A stretch of DNA of 9,908 nt, taken from G039029935 sp039029935 (GTDB taxonomy: Bacteria; Chloroflexota; Anaerolineae; Caldilineales; Caldilineaceae). The notes under the pieces are model-generated. The model was not told the DNA's origin. It did no database searches and saw only the letters and a list, made by a program, of their open reading frames with translations. Shown here piece after piece: positions 1-5,898 of the stretch (the first letter of the stretch is position 1; each line of letters opens with the position of its first letter). The position numbers and the translations under genes were made by a program. Location of the stretch: positions 1 to 9,908 of the forward strand of contig JBCCFC010000423.1 in assembly GCA_039029935.1 (NCBI GenBank). Reading direction: 5' to 3'.

Positions 1-50
1 ATCGCAGGTTGGCTACCAGTATCACAGATAATCAATCTGTGATACTGGTA
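1..50. repeat. Composite palindromic repeat, copy 1
   Basis: The unit starts with a 13-base lead (ATCGCAGGTTGGC) followed by a perfect 16-bp inverted repeat: TACCAGTATCACAGAT at 14-29 and its complement at 35-50, around the 5-nt loop AATCA. The lead and the inner part of the stem recur at 66-115, so this is a dispersed or tandem family and not a single hairpin. The element begins exactly at the window edge, so more copies may lie to the left. It lies downstream of the STAND gene, outside any coding region. The stretch 119-210 between the repeats and that gene is AT-rich and shows nothing else recognisable. Confidence 0.85.
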
Positions 51-65
51 CGAACAAAAGACAGT

Positions 66-118
66 ATCGCAGGTTGGCTACCTGCGTCACAGATAATCAA
101 TCTGTGATACTGGTTTTT
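66..118. repeat. Composite palindromic repeat, copy 2, with alternative hairpin and T-run
   Basis: Second copy of the element at 1-50, offset by 65 bp. The lead, loop and right arm are kept, but the left arm differs at 83, 85 and 86. As a result the long stem is reduced to an 8-bp core (87-94 with 100-107) plus outer pairs. The same changes create a perfect 7-bp hairpin with the lead: CGCAGGT (68-74), loop TGGCT, ACCTGCG (80-86). A TTTTT run at 114-118 follows the right arm, so on the plus strand the structure could also serve as an intrinsic terminator for a gene left of the window; that use is inferred. Confidence 0.8.
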
Positions 119-210
119 ACTTTCCTATTCAATTAAAAAATTTAGTTTACAAAGTACTACATTAATGGAGTAACGGCTTATTGCTTTTTTGCACAACGCG
201 AAATCAACCA

Positions 211-2766
211 TCATTCTGCCCCCTTCACCTCATCAGGATGCGATAGCTTTTCATCCTGACGCGCTTTCGGTTTCCTGCGGCGTAACCGCTTCTTCTTTTT
301 ACGGGGTCTGCTCTCCGTATCCCCTTGGGAATGCATCTCTGAACGTACATTCTCCAAACTCTGCCGTGTACTTCGCGTATCCGGATGCCTGTGGCCTAAC
401 TTTGCCCTACGAATCTCTAATGCTCGTTCAAGATGGAATGCTGCCTTATCATACTCTTTTAGATGAGCAAGCAACACCCCAAGATTGTTGCGGCTTCCTG
501 CGGTATCGGGATGGCTCTCCCCCAACACTTGGCGGCGGATAGCCAAAGCCTGCTCGAAGTACGGTTGCGCCCCCTCGTAGTCTCCCATTGAATTCAATAA
601 TCCGCCAAGATTGTTGAGGCTAGTGGCGGTATCGGGATGCTTCTCCCCCAGCACCTCTTCATAGATAGCCAAAGCCTGCTCGAAGTACGGTTGCGCCCCC
701 TCGTAGTCCCCCATTTCTTGAAACAAAAGGCCAAGATTATTGAGGCTGGTGGCGGTATAGGGATGGTTCTCCCCTAGCACCTCAAGGCGGATAGCCAAGG
801 CCTGCTCGGAATATGGTTGCGCCTCCTCATAATCCCCCATTGCTCTCTTCAAAGATCCTAGATTGTTGAGGCTTCGTGCGGTATCGGGATGGCTCTCCGC
901 CAGCACCTCTTCATAGATAGCCAATGCCTGCTGGTAGTACGGGTGCGCCCCCTCGTAGTCTCCCATTGCGTGAAACACGCCGCCAAGATTGCCAAGGGAT
1001 TGGGCTGTATCAGGGTGATGGTCGCCTAGTAGACGAAGACGGATAGCAAGGGCCTGTTCATGGTAAGGTTTCGCCGCTTTGCTGTCACCCATCACACTAT
1101 ACATAACCCCAAGATTGTTGAGGCTCTGTGCTGTGTCAAGATGATTGTCACCTAAACATATTTGTCGAATAGAGAGTGCCTGCTCTACATAGGACTTGGA
1201 TTCTTGATAAAGACCAATAAGTCCAAGGTGATGTCCCAACTCCATATACAAATGAGCAGTTTGTTCATTCTGCTGCTCACCAACCTCTTCTGTCATGGAA
1301 GTGAGATGGGTCTGCCATGCCGATAGTGGACGTGGGTCGCCATGTTCATTAAGTTCGTGCGCCTCATCAATCATTGCCTGCGCCACATCATCCTGCGCCT
1401 GCGTATCCCCCATTACCGTATCCACAAAGTGGGCGACCAAGCGGTGTACGACCAACGCACCCTCTTCAACTTCATCAATCAACCCCAACCCACTCAATCG
1501 ACCAATGGCTTTGCGCTTTTGCATTCGCTTAAGGGACGCATCCACCGTTGCCAGCAACAGAGTGCGCGGAATCGGCTCATTGGGGGCAAAGCAGGCGGCT
1601 CGTGACAGCAACGACTGTGCCAGTGCATCAACCGGGTCGGCTGAGTTCAGTTTATTGGTGCTGATAGCAAAGGTACGCGCCACATGCAGATCGTGCTGTG
1701 TGGGTGAGATATTGCTTTCGGTTTCTTGCAGTGACTCATGGTCCAGTAGGTCATCGTTGCGCAATTCATCCAAATACTCACTGAGCTTCATATCATATCG
1801 ACAGGTTTCAAGATAGCTCCCCGCCATGTGAAGTGCCAAGGGTAAATCACCCAGTTCTGCGGCAATGGCGTTGAGAACCGGATAACGCCTGGAATGGCTG
1901 GAATCATCACTGGCATCACTGGCATCACTGGCATCACGGGCATCATCGACATCGCTGTTATCATCGCTATCATTATCACGGAGGTCAGGGCGAAAGCGTA
2001 AGAGCAACTCAATGCTCTGCGCCCGTGTCAACGTGGACAATGCCACCGTCTCAATCCCCTGTGCCGCCGTCCACCGCTGCCGACGACTTGTCACCAGCAC
2101 ACGACAGCCCCCTGTGGGTGGATGCCACCGCTCCAGCAATGCAGGCTCTTCGCAGTTGTCAAAGATGAGCAAACGCGGGATAGGACTCTGCCACAACGAC
2201 AGCACCAAGCGCACCTGTATGGGGACCTCCAGCGTGTCAAACCCAGGCCCTGTGCCAAATTCTTGCCCCATCATCTGCTCTCCACAACGCACCACCTCCA
2301 TCATCACCGAGTTGGGGGCGGTCATGTTCATCCAATAGACGCCACCTGCAAAGTATTGACCATAGCGATGGGCAAAAGCCACAGCCAACTGCGTCTTGCC
2401 GATGCCACCCAACCCCGTTGCTGCCACCAACTGGCTATTGCGCATCTCGCTGACAGAAACCGTTGTCCCGCCCTTGAGATGCTCTGCCAGTGTCTGCAAC
2501 TCCTCTTCGCGCCCCACAAAGTGCTTGTTACGTCCATAGGGGATCTGTGAGTGGGCTGGCAAGGGCGCGACATCGGGAATGGCATCGATAGGCATCTTTT
2601 CGAGTAAGGACAAAGCGCGTTTGAGATCATCCGCATCGGGTTGGCGCGGCGTTGTGTTTTGATAGACATTGTTAGTAACACTGTTACTAACATGCATGTC
2701 CCCAGCGATATTGGCCTGGTCATGCACCTGTTGGTTCTGTTGCGCGAAGGTTATAATGATTGACAT
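211..2766 (-). CDS. NB-ARC-type STAND NTPase with C-terminal TPR array
   Basis: An 851-residue predicted cytoplasmic signal-transduction ATPase of the class that oligomerises on sensing a ligand. Visible order: a short N-terminus with QVHDQANIAGD (14-24), seen in many bacterial STAND proteins; FVGREEEL (83-90); Walker A GLGGIGKT (118-125); Walker B LLIFD (199-203); a sensor-like VTSRR (225-229); an acidic Asp/Ser insert (about 261-292); GDLPLAL (306-312); a winged-helix region ending in VVHRL (439-443), in the place of the MHD motif; seven 42-residue TPRs (503-796); and a Lys/Arg-rich tail (820-836). No effector domain (TIR, protease, nuclease) is seen at either end, so its output is unknown. 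ATG 2766 is the only usual start codon in this frame after an upstream stop at 2797-2799, and it keeps the N-terminal motif; AAGGA lies almost against the ATG, an unusually short spacing. Defence or regulatory sensing is inferred, not shown. Confidence 0.93.
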   Translation of the reverse strand: MSIIITFAQQNQQVHDQANIAGDMHVSNSVTNNVYQNTTPRQPDADDLKRALSLLEKMPIDAIPDVAPLPAHSQIPYGRNKHFVGREEELQTLAEHLKGGTTVSVSEMRNSQLVAATGLGGIGKTQLAVAFAHRYGQYFAGGVYWMNMTAPNSVMMEVVRCGEQMMGQEFGTGPGFDTLEVPIQVRLVLSLWQSPIPRLLIFDNCEEPALLERWHPPTGGCRVLVTSRRQRWTAAQGIETVALSTLTRAQSIELLLRFRPDLRDNDSDDNSDVDDARDASDASDASDDSSHSRRYPVLNAIAAELGDLPLALHMAGSYLETCRYDMKLSEYLDELRNDDLLDHESLQETESNISPTQHDLHVARTFAISTNKLNSADPVDALAQSLLSRAACFAPNEPIPRTLLLATVDASLKRMQKRKAIGRLSGLGLIDEVEEGALVVHRLVAHFVDTVMGDTQAQDDVAQAMIDEAHELNEHGDPRPLSAWQTHLTSMTEEVGEQQNEQTAHLYMELGHHLGLIGLYQESKSYVEQALSIRQICLGDNHLDTAQSLNNLGVMYSVMGDSKAAKPYHEQALAIRLRLLGDHHPDTAQSLGNLGGVFHAMGDYEGAHPYYQQALAIYEEVLAESHPDTARSLNNLGSLKRAMGDYEEAQPYSEQALAIRLEVLGENHPYTATSLNNLGLLFQEMGDYEGAQPYFEQALAIYEEVLGEKHPDTATSLNNLGGLLNSMGDYEGAQPYFEQALAIRRQVLGESHPDTAGSRNNLGVLLAHLKEYDKAAFHLERALEIRRAKLGHRHPDTRSTRQSLENVRSEMHSQGDTESRPRKKKKRLRRRKPKARQDEKLSHPDEVKGAE
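379..1260 (-). repeat. Seven 126-bp tandem repeats encoding TPRs
   Basis: Residues 503-796 of the STAND protein fall into seven units of exactly 42 residues, each starting near TAxSLNNLG and ending near LGExHPD, the tetratricopeptide (TPR_10/TPR_12-like) pattern. The conservation is at DNA level too: 538-589 and 664-715 differ at one of 52 positions. Such similarity points to recent duplication or gene conversion between units, so copy number may differ between strains and short-read assemblies may collapse this region. Confidence 0.9.
1903..1947 (-). repeat. 9-bp in-frame tandem repeat encoding an acidic insert
   Basis: GGCATCACT is repeated head to tail at 1912-1920 and 1921-1929, with one-base and two-base variants at 1930-1938 and 1939-1947 and a diverged unit at 1903-1911. 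On the coding strand it yields Asp-Ala-Ser triplets inside a longer Asp/Ser-rich run between the sensor-like Arg motif and GDLPLAL of the STAND ATPase. Units of nine bases keep the frame, so length changes by slippage would be tolerated. The insert probably forms a disordered, negatively charged loop. Confidence 0.8.
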
Positions 2767-2787
2767 TCCTTTCTGGTTGTACAGGAA

Positions 2788-2793
2788 AGTATA
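2788..2793 (-). promoter_or_regulatory. Possible -10 box of the STAND gene
   Basis: Read on the minus strand the bases give TATACT, 22 nt before the ATG at 2766. No good -35 lies 16-18 bp upstream; that position falls in the 8-bp repeat array. If real, the 5' leader would be only about 15 nt, which fits the poor ribosome-binding spacing, and the repeat array would sit where a regulator could act. Confidence 0.25.
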
Positions 2794-2796
2794 AAA

Positions 2797-2860
2797 TCAG
2801 CGAGTCAGCCAGTGTGCTGAAGTGCTGAAATGCTGACTCGCTGACAAGCTGACAAGCTGA
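2797..2860. repeat. 8-bp-phased TCAGC/GCTGA array with 13-bp dyad
   Basis: GCTGA occurs six times at exact 8-bp steps (2816, 2824, 2832, 2840, 2848, 2856), preceded by its complement TCAGC at 2797 and 2805, also 8 bp apart. The outer units make a perfect 13-bp inverted repeat, TCAGCGAGTCAGC at 2797-2809 against 2832-2844. The last unit runs into AGCTTTTTT (2863-2870), which with AAGCT (2854-2858) gives a small 5-bp hairpin and T-run. The array lies between the divergent STAND and esterase genes. It could be an iteron-like binding site, a structured RNA leader or a mobile repeat; the sequence does not decide. Confidence 0.75.
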
Positions 2861-2880
2861 GAGCTTTTTTACCCGCTTAT

Positions 2881-2909
2881 TTGGCTGATTGTCTGCTGAC
2901 GGTTATGAT
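2881..2909 (+). promoter_or_regulatory. Candidate sigma-70-type promoter of the esterase gene
   Basis: TTGGCT at 2881-2886 and TATGAT at 2904-2909 are separated by 17 bp. The -10 matches the consensus at five of six bases, the -35 at four. It lies just after the 8-bp repeat array and about 135 nt before the TTG start at 3045. The rest of the leader (2910-3030) shows no recognised riboswitch or small gene. Confidence 0.4.
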
Positions 2910-3030
2910 AATAGCATGTGAAGTACGTTTTTTCAAGCGTGGGAAACCTGCCAACCCACCGCATGAACGGATAACAACACGATGTCTGTCCTCAGATCGC
3001 CGTGTCCGATTCATGATTGTGCTGATTTGT

Positions 3031-3037
3031 GGAGGAA
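3031..3037 (+). promoter_or_regulatory. Ribosome binding site that selects TTG 3045
   Basis: GGAGGAA ends 7 nt before the TTG at 3045. The upstream in-frame ATG at 2982 has no comparable site, and the residues it would add do not resemble the start of a signal peptide. Confidence 0.6.
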
Positions 3038-3044
3038 TTTTAGC

Positions 3045-4274
3045 TTGGTCCAGAAATTATTAGCCATCGTATGTACGCTGTTACTGCTGTGTTTGTCACT
3101 TTTATTGGATAGCCACCATCATGTTCCCCTGATTGCTGAGGACACTGAATTGCTGCCCAACAGCAACTATCTGCCCGTTATCTTGCGACAATCCTCTGCC
3201 CTAGAGTCACGACCAACAGAGACACCGCTCAACGATACGACCGTTGACATCGTAACACCTACGCCAACACCTACGCCAACACCTACACCCCCGCCAGCAT
3301 CTACACCGATACCGACAGGTGTATCAACGAGTACAGCGACTGCCACGGCTACCCCAGAACCCAGTGCAACCAGTGTCGTAACGCTTGTCCCCACATCGAC
3401 ACCAACCAACAGCCCCACGAACGGTGATAATGGTGACAGTGCTTTCCCCGAGCCGACAAGAGGTTTGTCTACGCAACATATCGAGCATGACGGCATGACA
3501 AGACAATATCTGCTCTATGTGCCAGCGTCCTATGCACCCAATACCCGTACCCCTGTGATGATTAATTTTCATGGCGGTGGTGGTAGTGCAAATGGTCATA
3601 TGGCATACACCTCTGATATGCGCAACTTAGCGGAGTCGGAGAACTTTATTCTAATTTACCCCGAGGGCAGTCTTATTGATACGGGAGAGCGTGTTTGGAA
3701 CCCACTCCTGCCTTCTGAGACAAACAAAAGCAATGCCGACGATTTTGGCTTCATGAGGGCCATGTTGGATGTCCTAGCGGAGAATTTAAATATCGACACC
3801 GCTAGAGTCTATGCAACAGGGTATTCAAATGGCGGAGGCTTTGCCTATGGACTTGCCTGCCAACTGAGTGATCGCATTGCGGCCATCGCCCCTGTTTCTG
3901 GTTTGATGTGGTCTGACATGGTTGCAGACTGTAATCCGACACACCCTACAGCCCTTGCTATCTTTAATGGAACAGCAGATTTTGTTCGACCCTACGATGG
4001 GTATCCCGACTGGATGTTGTCTGTGGATGAGGCGGTGGTCTACTGGACCGACCATTACAACATGACTGACCCGCCTGTGACGGACACCTTGATGACCCAT
4101 GATTTAACCGTCGAACGCAAGCTCTACAGTGGTGAGAGCAGCGCAGTGAGTGTCGTCCGCTACAAGTTTATTGGTGGCGGGCATGATTGGTTTGACATGG
4201 AGATCGAGGGAGCCGACCTAAACCGTACCATCTGGGACTTCGTGTCTCAATATGAGCTGAGTGGCGTACGATAG
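3045..4274 (+). CDS. Secreted polyhydroxybutyrate depolymerase/LpqC-like esterase
   Basis: An exported or membrane-anchored alpha/beta-hydrolase of the PHB depolymerase/feruloyl esterase type (COG3509-like). Numbered from TTG 3045 (409 residues): a hydrophobic signal or anchor at about 4-22, a Thr/Pro/Ser-rich linker at about 70-125, then the catalytic domain. That domain shows the oxyanion strand NFHGGGG (174-180), the nucleophile Ser261 in GYSNGG, likely acid Asp312 in NGTAD, and His380 in GGGHDW, so the triad is complete. The linker would hold the enzyme away from the cell surface, as in extracellular hydrolases. TTG is chosen because GGAGGAA precedes it; ATG 2982 would add 21 residues that precede, and so bury, the signal. 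The family cleaves esters of short hydroxyacids or plant-wall phenolics; the substrate cannot be read here. It is probably transcribed alone. Confidence 0.88.
   Translation: MVQKLLAIVCTLLLLCLSLLLDSHHHVPLIAEDTELLPNSNYLPVILRQSSALESRPTETPLNDTTVDIVTPTPTPTPTPTPPPASTPIPTGVSTSTATATATPEPSATSVVTLVPTSTPTNSPTNGDNGDSAFPEPTRGLSTQHIEHDGMTRQYLLYVPASYAPNTRTPVMINFHGGGGSANGHMAYTSDMRNLAESENFILIYPEGSLIDTGERVWNPLLPSETNKSNADDFGFMRAMLDVLAENLNIDTARVYATGYSNGGGFAYGLACQLSDRIAAIAPVSGLMWSDMVADCNPTHPTALAIFNGTADFVRPYDGYPDWMLSVDEAVVYWTDHYNMTDPPVTDTLMTHDLTVERKLYSGESSAVSVVRYKFIGGGHDWFDMEIEGADLNRTIWDFVSQYELSGVR
3255..3290 (+). repeat. 12-bp repeat encoding the Thr-Pro linker
   Basis: ACACCTACGCCA occurs at 3255-3266 and 3267-3278, with a variant at 3279-3290, coding for alternating Thr and Pro. 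It is in frame, so linker length could vary by slippage without loss of the enzyme domain. Confidence 0.7.
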
Positions 4275-4299
4275 CTTTGCGGTCTCATCATTCCCCATT

Positions 4300-4328
4300 T
4301 TGGTTCCCCCGATTTGTGTGATTATATC
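4300..4328 (+). promoter_or_regulatory. Possible promoter of the phosphodiesterase operon
   Basis: TTGGTT (4300-4305) and TATATC (4323-4328) are 17 bp apart in the 142-nt gap after the esterase stop. Matches are three and four of six. No convincing terminator was seen after the esterase, so read-through is also possible. Confidence 0.28.
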
Positions 4329-4329
4329 C

Positions 4330-4357
4330 TGCATGATGTGATATCTGTTTGCATGAT
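4330..4357 (+). promoter_or_regulatory. Paired TGCATGAT boxes, possible operator
   Basis: TGCATGAT occurs at 4330-4337 and again at 4350-4357, exactly 20 bp apart, about two helical turns. The pair lies just downstream of the candidate -10 and before the start at 4417, where a repressor could block transcription. Chance is not excluded for two 8-mers. Confidence 0.25.
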
Positions 4358-4403
4358 ATTTGTACACTGCAGCCCTAACAAAGGGCGAAATATTGATCTT
4401 ATC

Positions 4404-4410
4404 AAAGGAG
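4404..4410 (+). promoter_or_regulatory. Ribosome binding site that selects ATG 4417
   Basis: AAAGGAG lies 6 nt before the ATG at 4417. The longer reading from TTG 4360 would add 19 residues and place this site inside the coding region. Confidence 0.8.
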
Positions 4411-4416
4411 CATCTC

Positions 4417-5883
4417 ATGAAACGACGGGTTCTACTTTTTGTTGCCGATGGCCTACGCAATGACTTGTTCAACGCGGACCTCATGCCAACAGTGGCAAAG
4501 CTGGCAGCCGAAGGTATACGCTGTACTGACCATCATTCCGTGTACCCTACGCACACACGCGTCATTTCGAGTACGCTAGCGACGGGCGCAACACCGGGAC
4601 GGCATGGCATCGTCGCCAACACCATGATTGTGCCCGATGCCAGAGAAGACCACATCATCGACACCTCGGACTATCGGCATATGTTTGCGTTGGATGCTGC
4701 AAGCGGTGGCAAGGCGCATCTCGTCCCCAACTTAGGCGACATGTTAATAACGCAGGGCGAACGTGTCGCCATCGCCGCCACCAGCAGTCCAGGCGCAGCT
4801 ATGATGTGGAGCTATCGCCACCTAACGCGCATGGTCAACACCAACAGTGCTTATGGCATCGCCGATCTCTACGATCTGCGCGAAAAATTGGGGCCAATTC
4901 CTGAACATGAACTGGGTGCGCGGGTGGCTGTGCAGGACTATGCAGCCAGAGCGGTAACGGACCTCTATTTGGATGATGAAGAGAACCGTGTGATTGTCAT
5001 GTGGTTCTGTGAGCCGGACAGCAGCCTACACAAGTTTGGCTTGGGGTCGCCTGAATCTGAGGTGGGGATGCGTGTGGTCGATGCCGCGATTCAGCATGTG
5101 TTGGATGCACTCGACCAACGGGGCATACGCGAGCAGTTTGATATTTTCTTCCTGTCCGATCATGGGCATAGCACGGTGCAAGCACACAACACGCTGCGTG
5201 ACTATCTACGTATTGCCCAGCAGGAAATCGGCCACACCTTGCCCGCACTGACAACGGCCAGCGACTACATCTACACACAACCCGGCACAGCAGAGCCAAC
5301 TGCCGCAGAACTTGCACCGCTGGTCGAGTGGCTGACGGCGCAACCTTGGTGTGGGCTGGTCATGGGTGGGCGTGATGATCTGGCGCAGTTGCCCGGTGTG
5401 CTCCCATTGAGCGTCGTCTGGAACAACCACACCAACGCCCCCTCCATCAATGGACGCTGGCCCCTGCTCGCTGTCTCACCGACATGGAGCCACGGCCCCA
5501 ACGAGTTTGGCGTCCCTGGCACAGTCATGTCACTGACCACACAAGCCGCGCTCAAATCATCACACGGTTCGCTGTCACCGTATGACATGCATCCTGTGCT
5601 GATTGCCAACGGTCCCAGCATCCAATCAGGGGCAACCTCCAACCTGCCAACGGGTGCAGTTGATGTGTTACCCACCATGTTGACCCTGTTAGGGGTGCCA
5701 CTGCCAAGTCACCTTGATGGCCGTGTGTTGTGGGAGCTTCTGAATGATCCACAGGGTGAAGTTGGCGAACACAGTACCGAGGTTATCGAGCCGACCAACA
5801 TCTTGGCTGGGCAGACGACGCCACAACTTCAAATCGAGCATGTTGGACAGACTTCGTATGTGCATGGGCAGTTGCTGACATAA
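4417..5883 (+). CDS. Alkaline-phosphatase-superfamily phosphodiesterase/nucleotide pyrophosphatase
   Basis: A 488-residue predicted cytoplasmic two-metal hydrolase of the type I phosphodiesterase/nucleotide pyrophosphatase group (PF01663-like); no signal peptide or membrane segment is seen. The metal and nucleophile set is in place: Asp11 in LLFVADG, likely nucleophile Thr45 in YPTHTR followed by TGATPGRHGI, Asp201 and His205 in EPDSSLH, Asp248 and His249 in LSDHGH, and His383 in SSHGSLSPYDMHP. The domain closes with DVLPTMLTLLGVP, also typical of the family. The same fold serves nucleotide pyrophosphatases, phosphonoacetate hydrolase and glycerophosphodiesterases, so the substrate is open. 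The gene is followed after 15 nt by the TIM-barrel gene and probably forms an operon with it. The start is set by AAAGGAG. Confidence 0.9.
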   Translation: MKRRVLLFVADGLRNDLFNADLMPTVAKLAAEGIRCTDHHSVYPTHTRVISSTLATGATPGRHGIVANTMIVPDAREDHIIDTSDYRHMFALDAASGGKAHLVPNLGDMLITQGERVAIAATSSPGAAMMWSYRHLTRMVNTNSAYGIADLYDLREKLGPIPEHELGARVAVQDYAARAVTDLYLDDEENRVIVMWFCEPDSSLHKFGLGSPESEVGMRVVDAAIQHVLDALDQRGIREQFDIFFLSDHGHSTVQAHNTLRDYLRIAQQEIGHTLPALTTASDYIYTQPGTAEPTAAELAPLVEWLTAQPWCGLVMGGRDDLAQLPGVLPLSVVWNNHTNAPSINGRWPLLAVSPTWSHGPNEFGVPGTVMSLTTQAALKSSHGSLSPYDMHPVLIANGPSIQSGATSNLPTGAVDVLPTMLTLLGVPLPSHLDGRVLWELLNDPQGEVGEHSTEVIEPTNILAGQTTPQLQIEHVGQTSYVHGQLLT

Positions 5884-5898
5884 ATAACGAATAACAAA

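Noticed and set aside
1..118. CRISPR array
   Set aside because: Only two copies with a 15-nt gap are present, the unit contains two dyads and the copies differ inside the arms; no spacers or cas genes are seen.
189..542. Plus-strand open frame of 117 codons opposite the TPR array
   Set aside because: It lies antisense to well-conserved TPR codons, has a composition set by the opposite strand and no ribosome binding site; the repeat keeps all frames open.
1295..1816. Plus-strand open frame of 173 codons, Ser/Cys-rich
   Set aside because: It is fully antisense to the STAND winged-helix region, where the protein motifs are clear; the product has no recognisable features.
5271..5678. Minus-strand open frame of 135 codons inside the phosphodiesterase
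   Set aside because: It is a shadow of a gene with a full active-site set on the other strand and has low-complexity composition.
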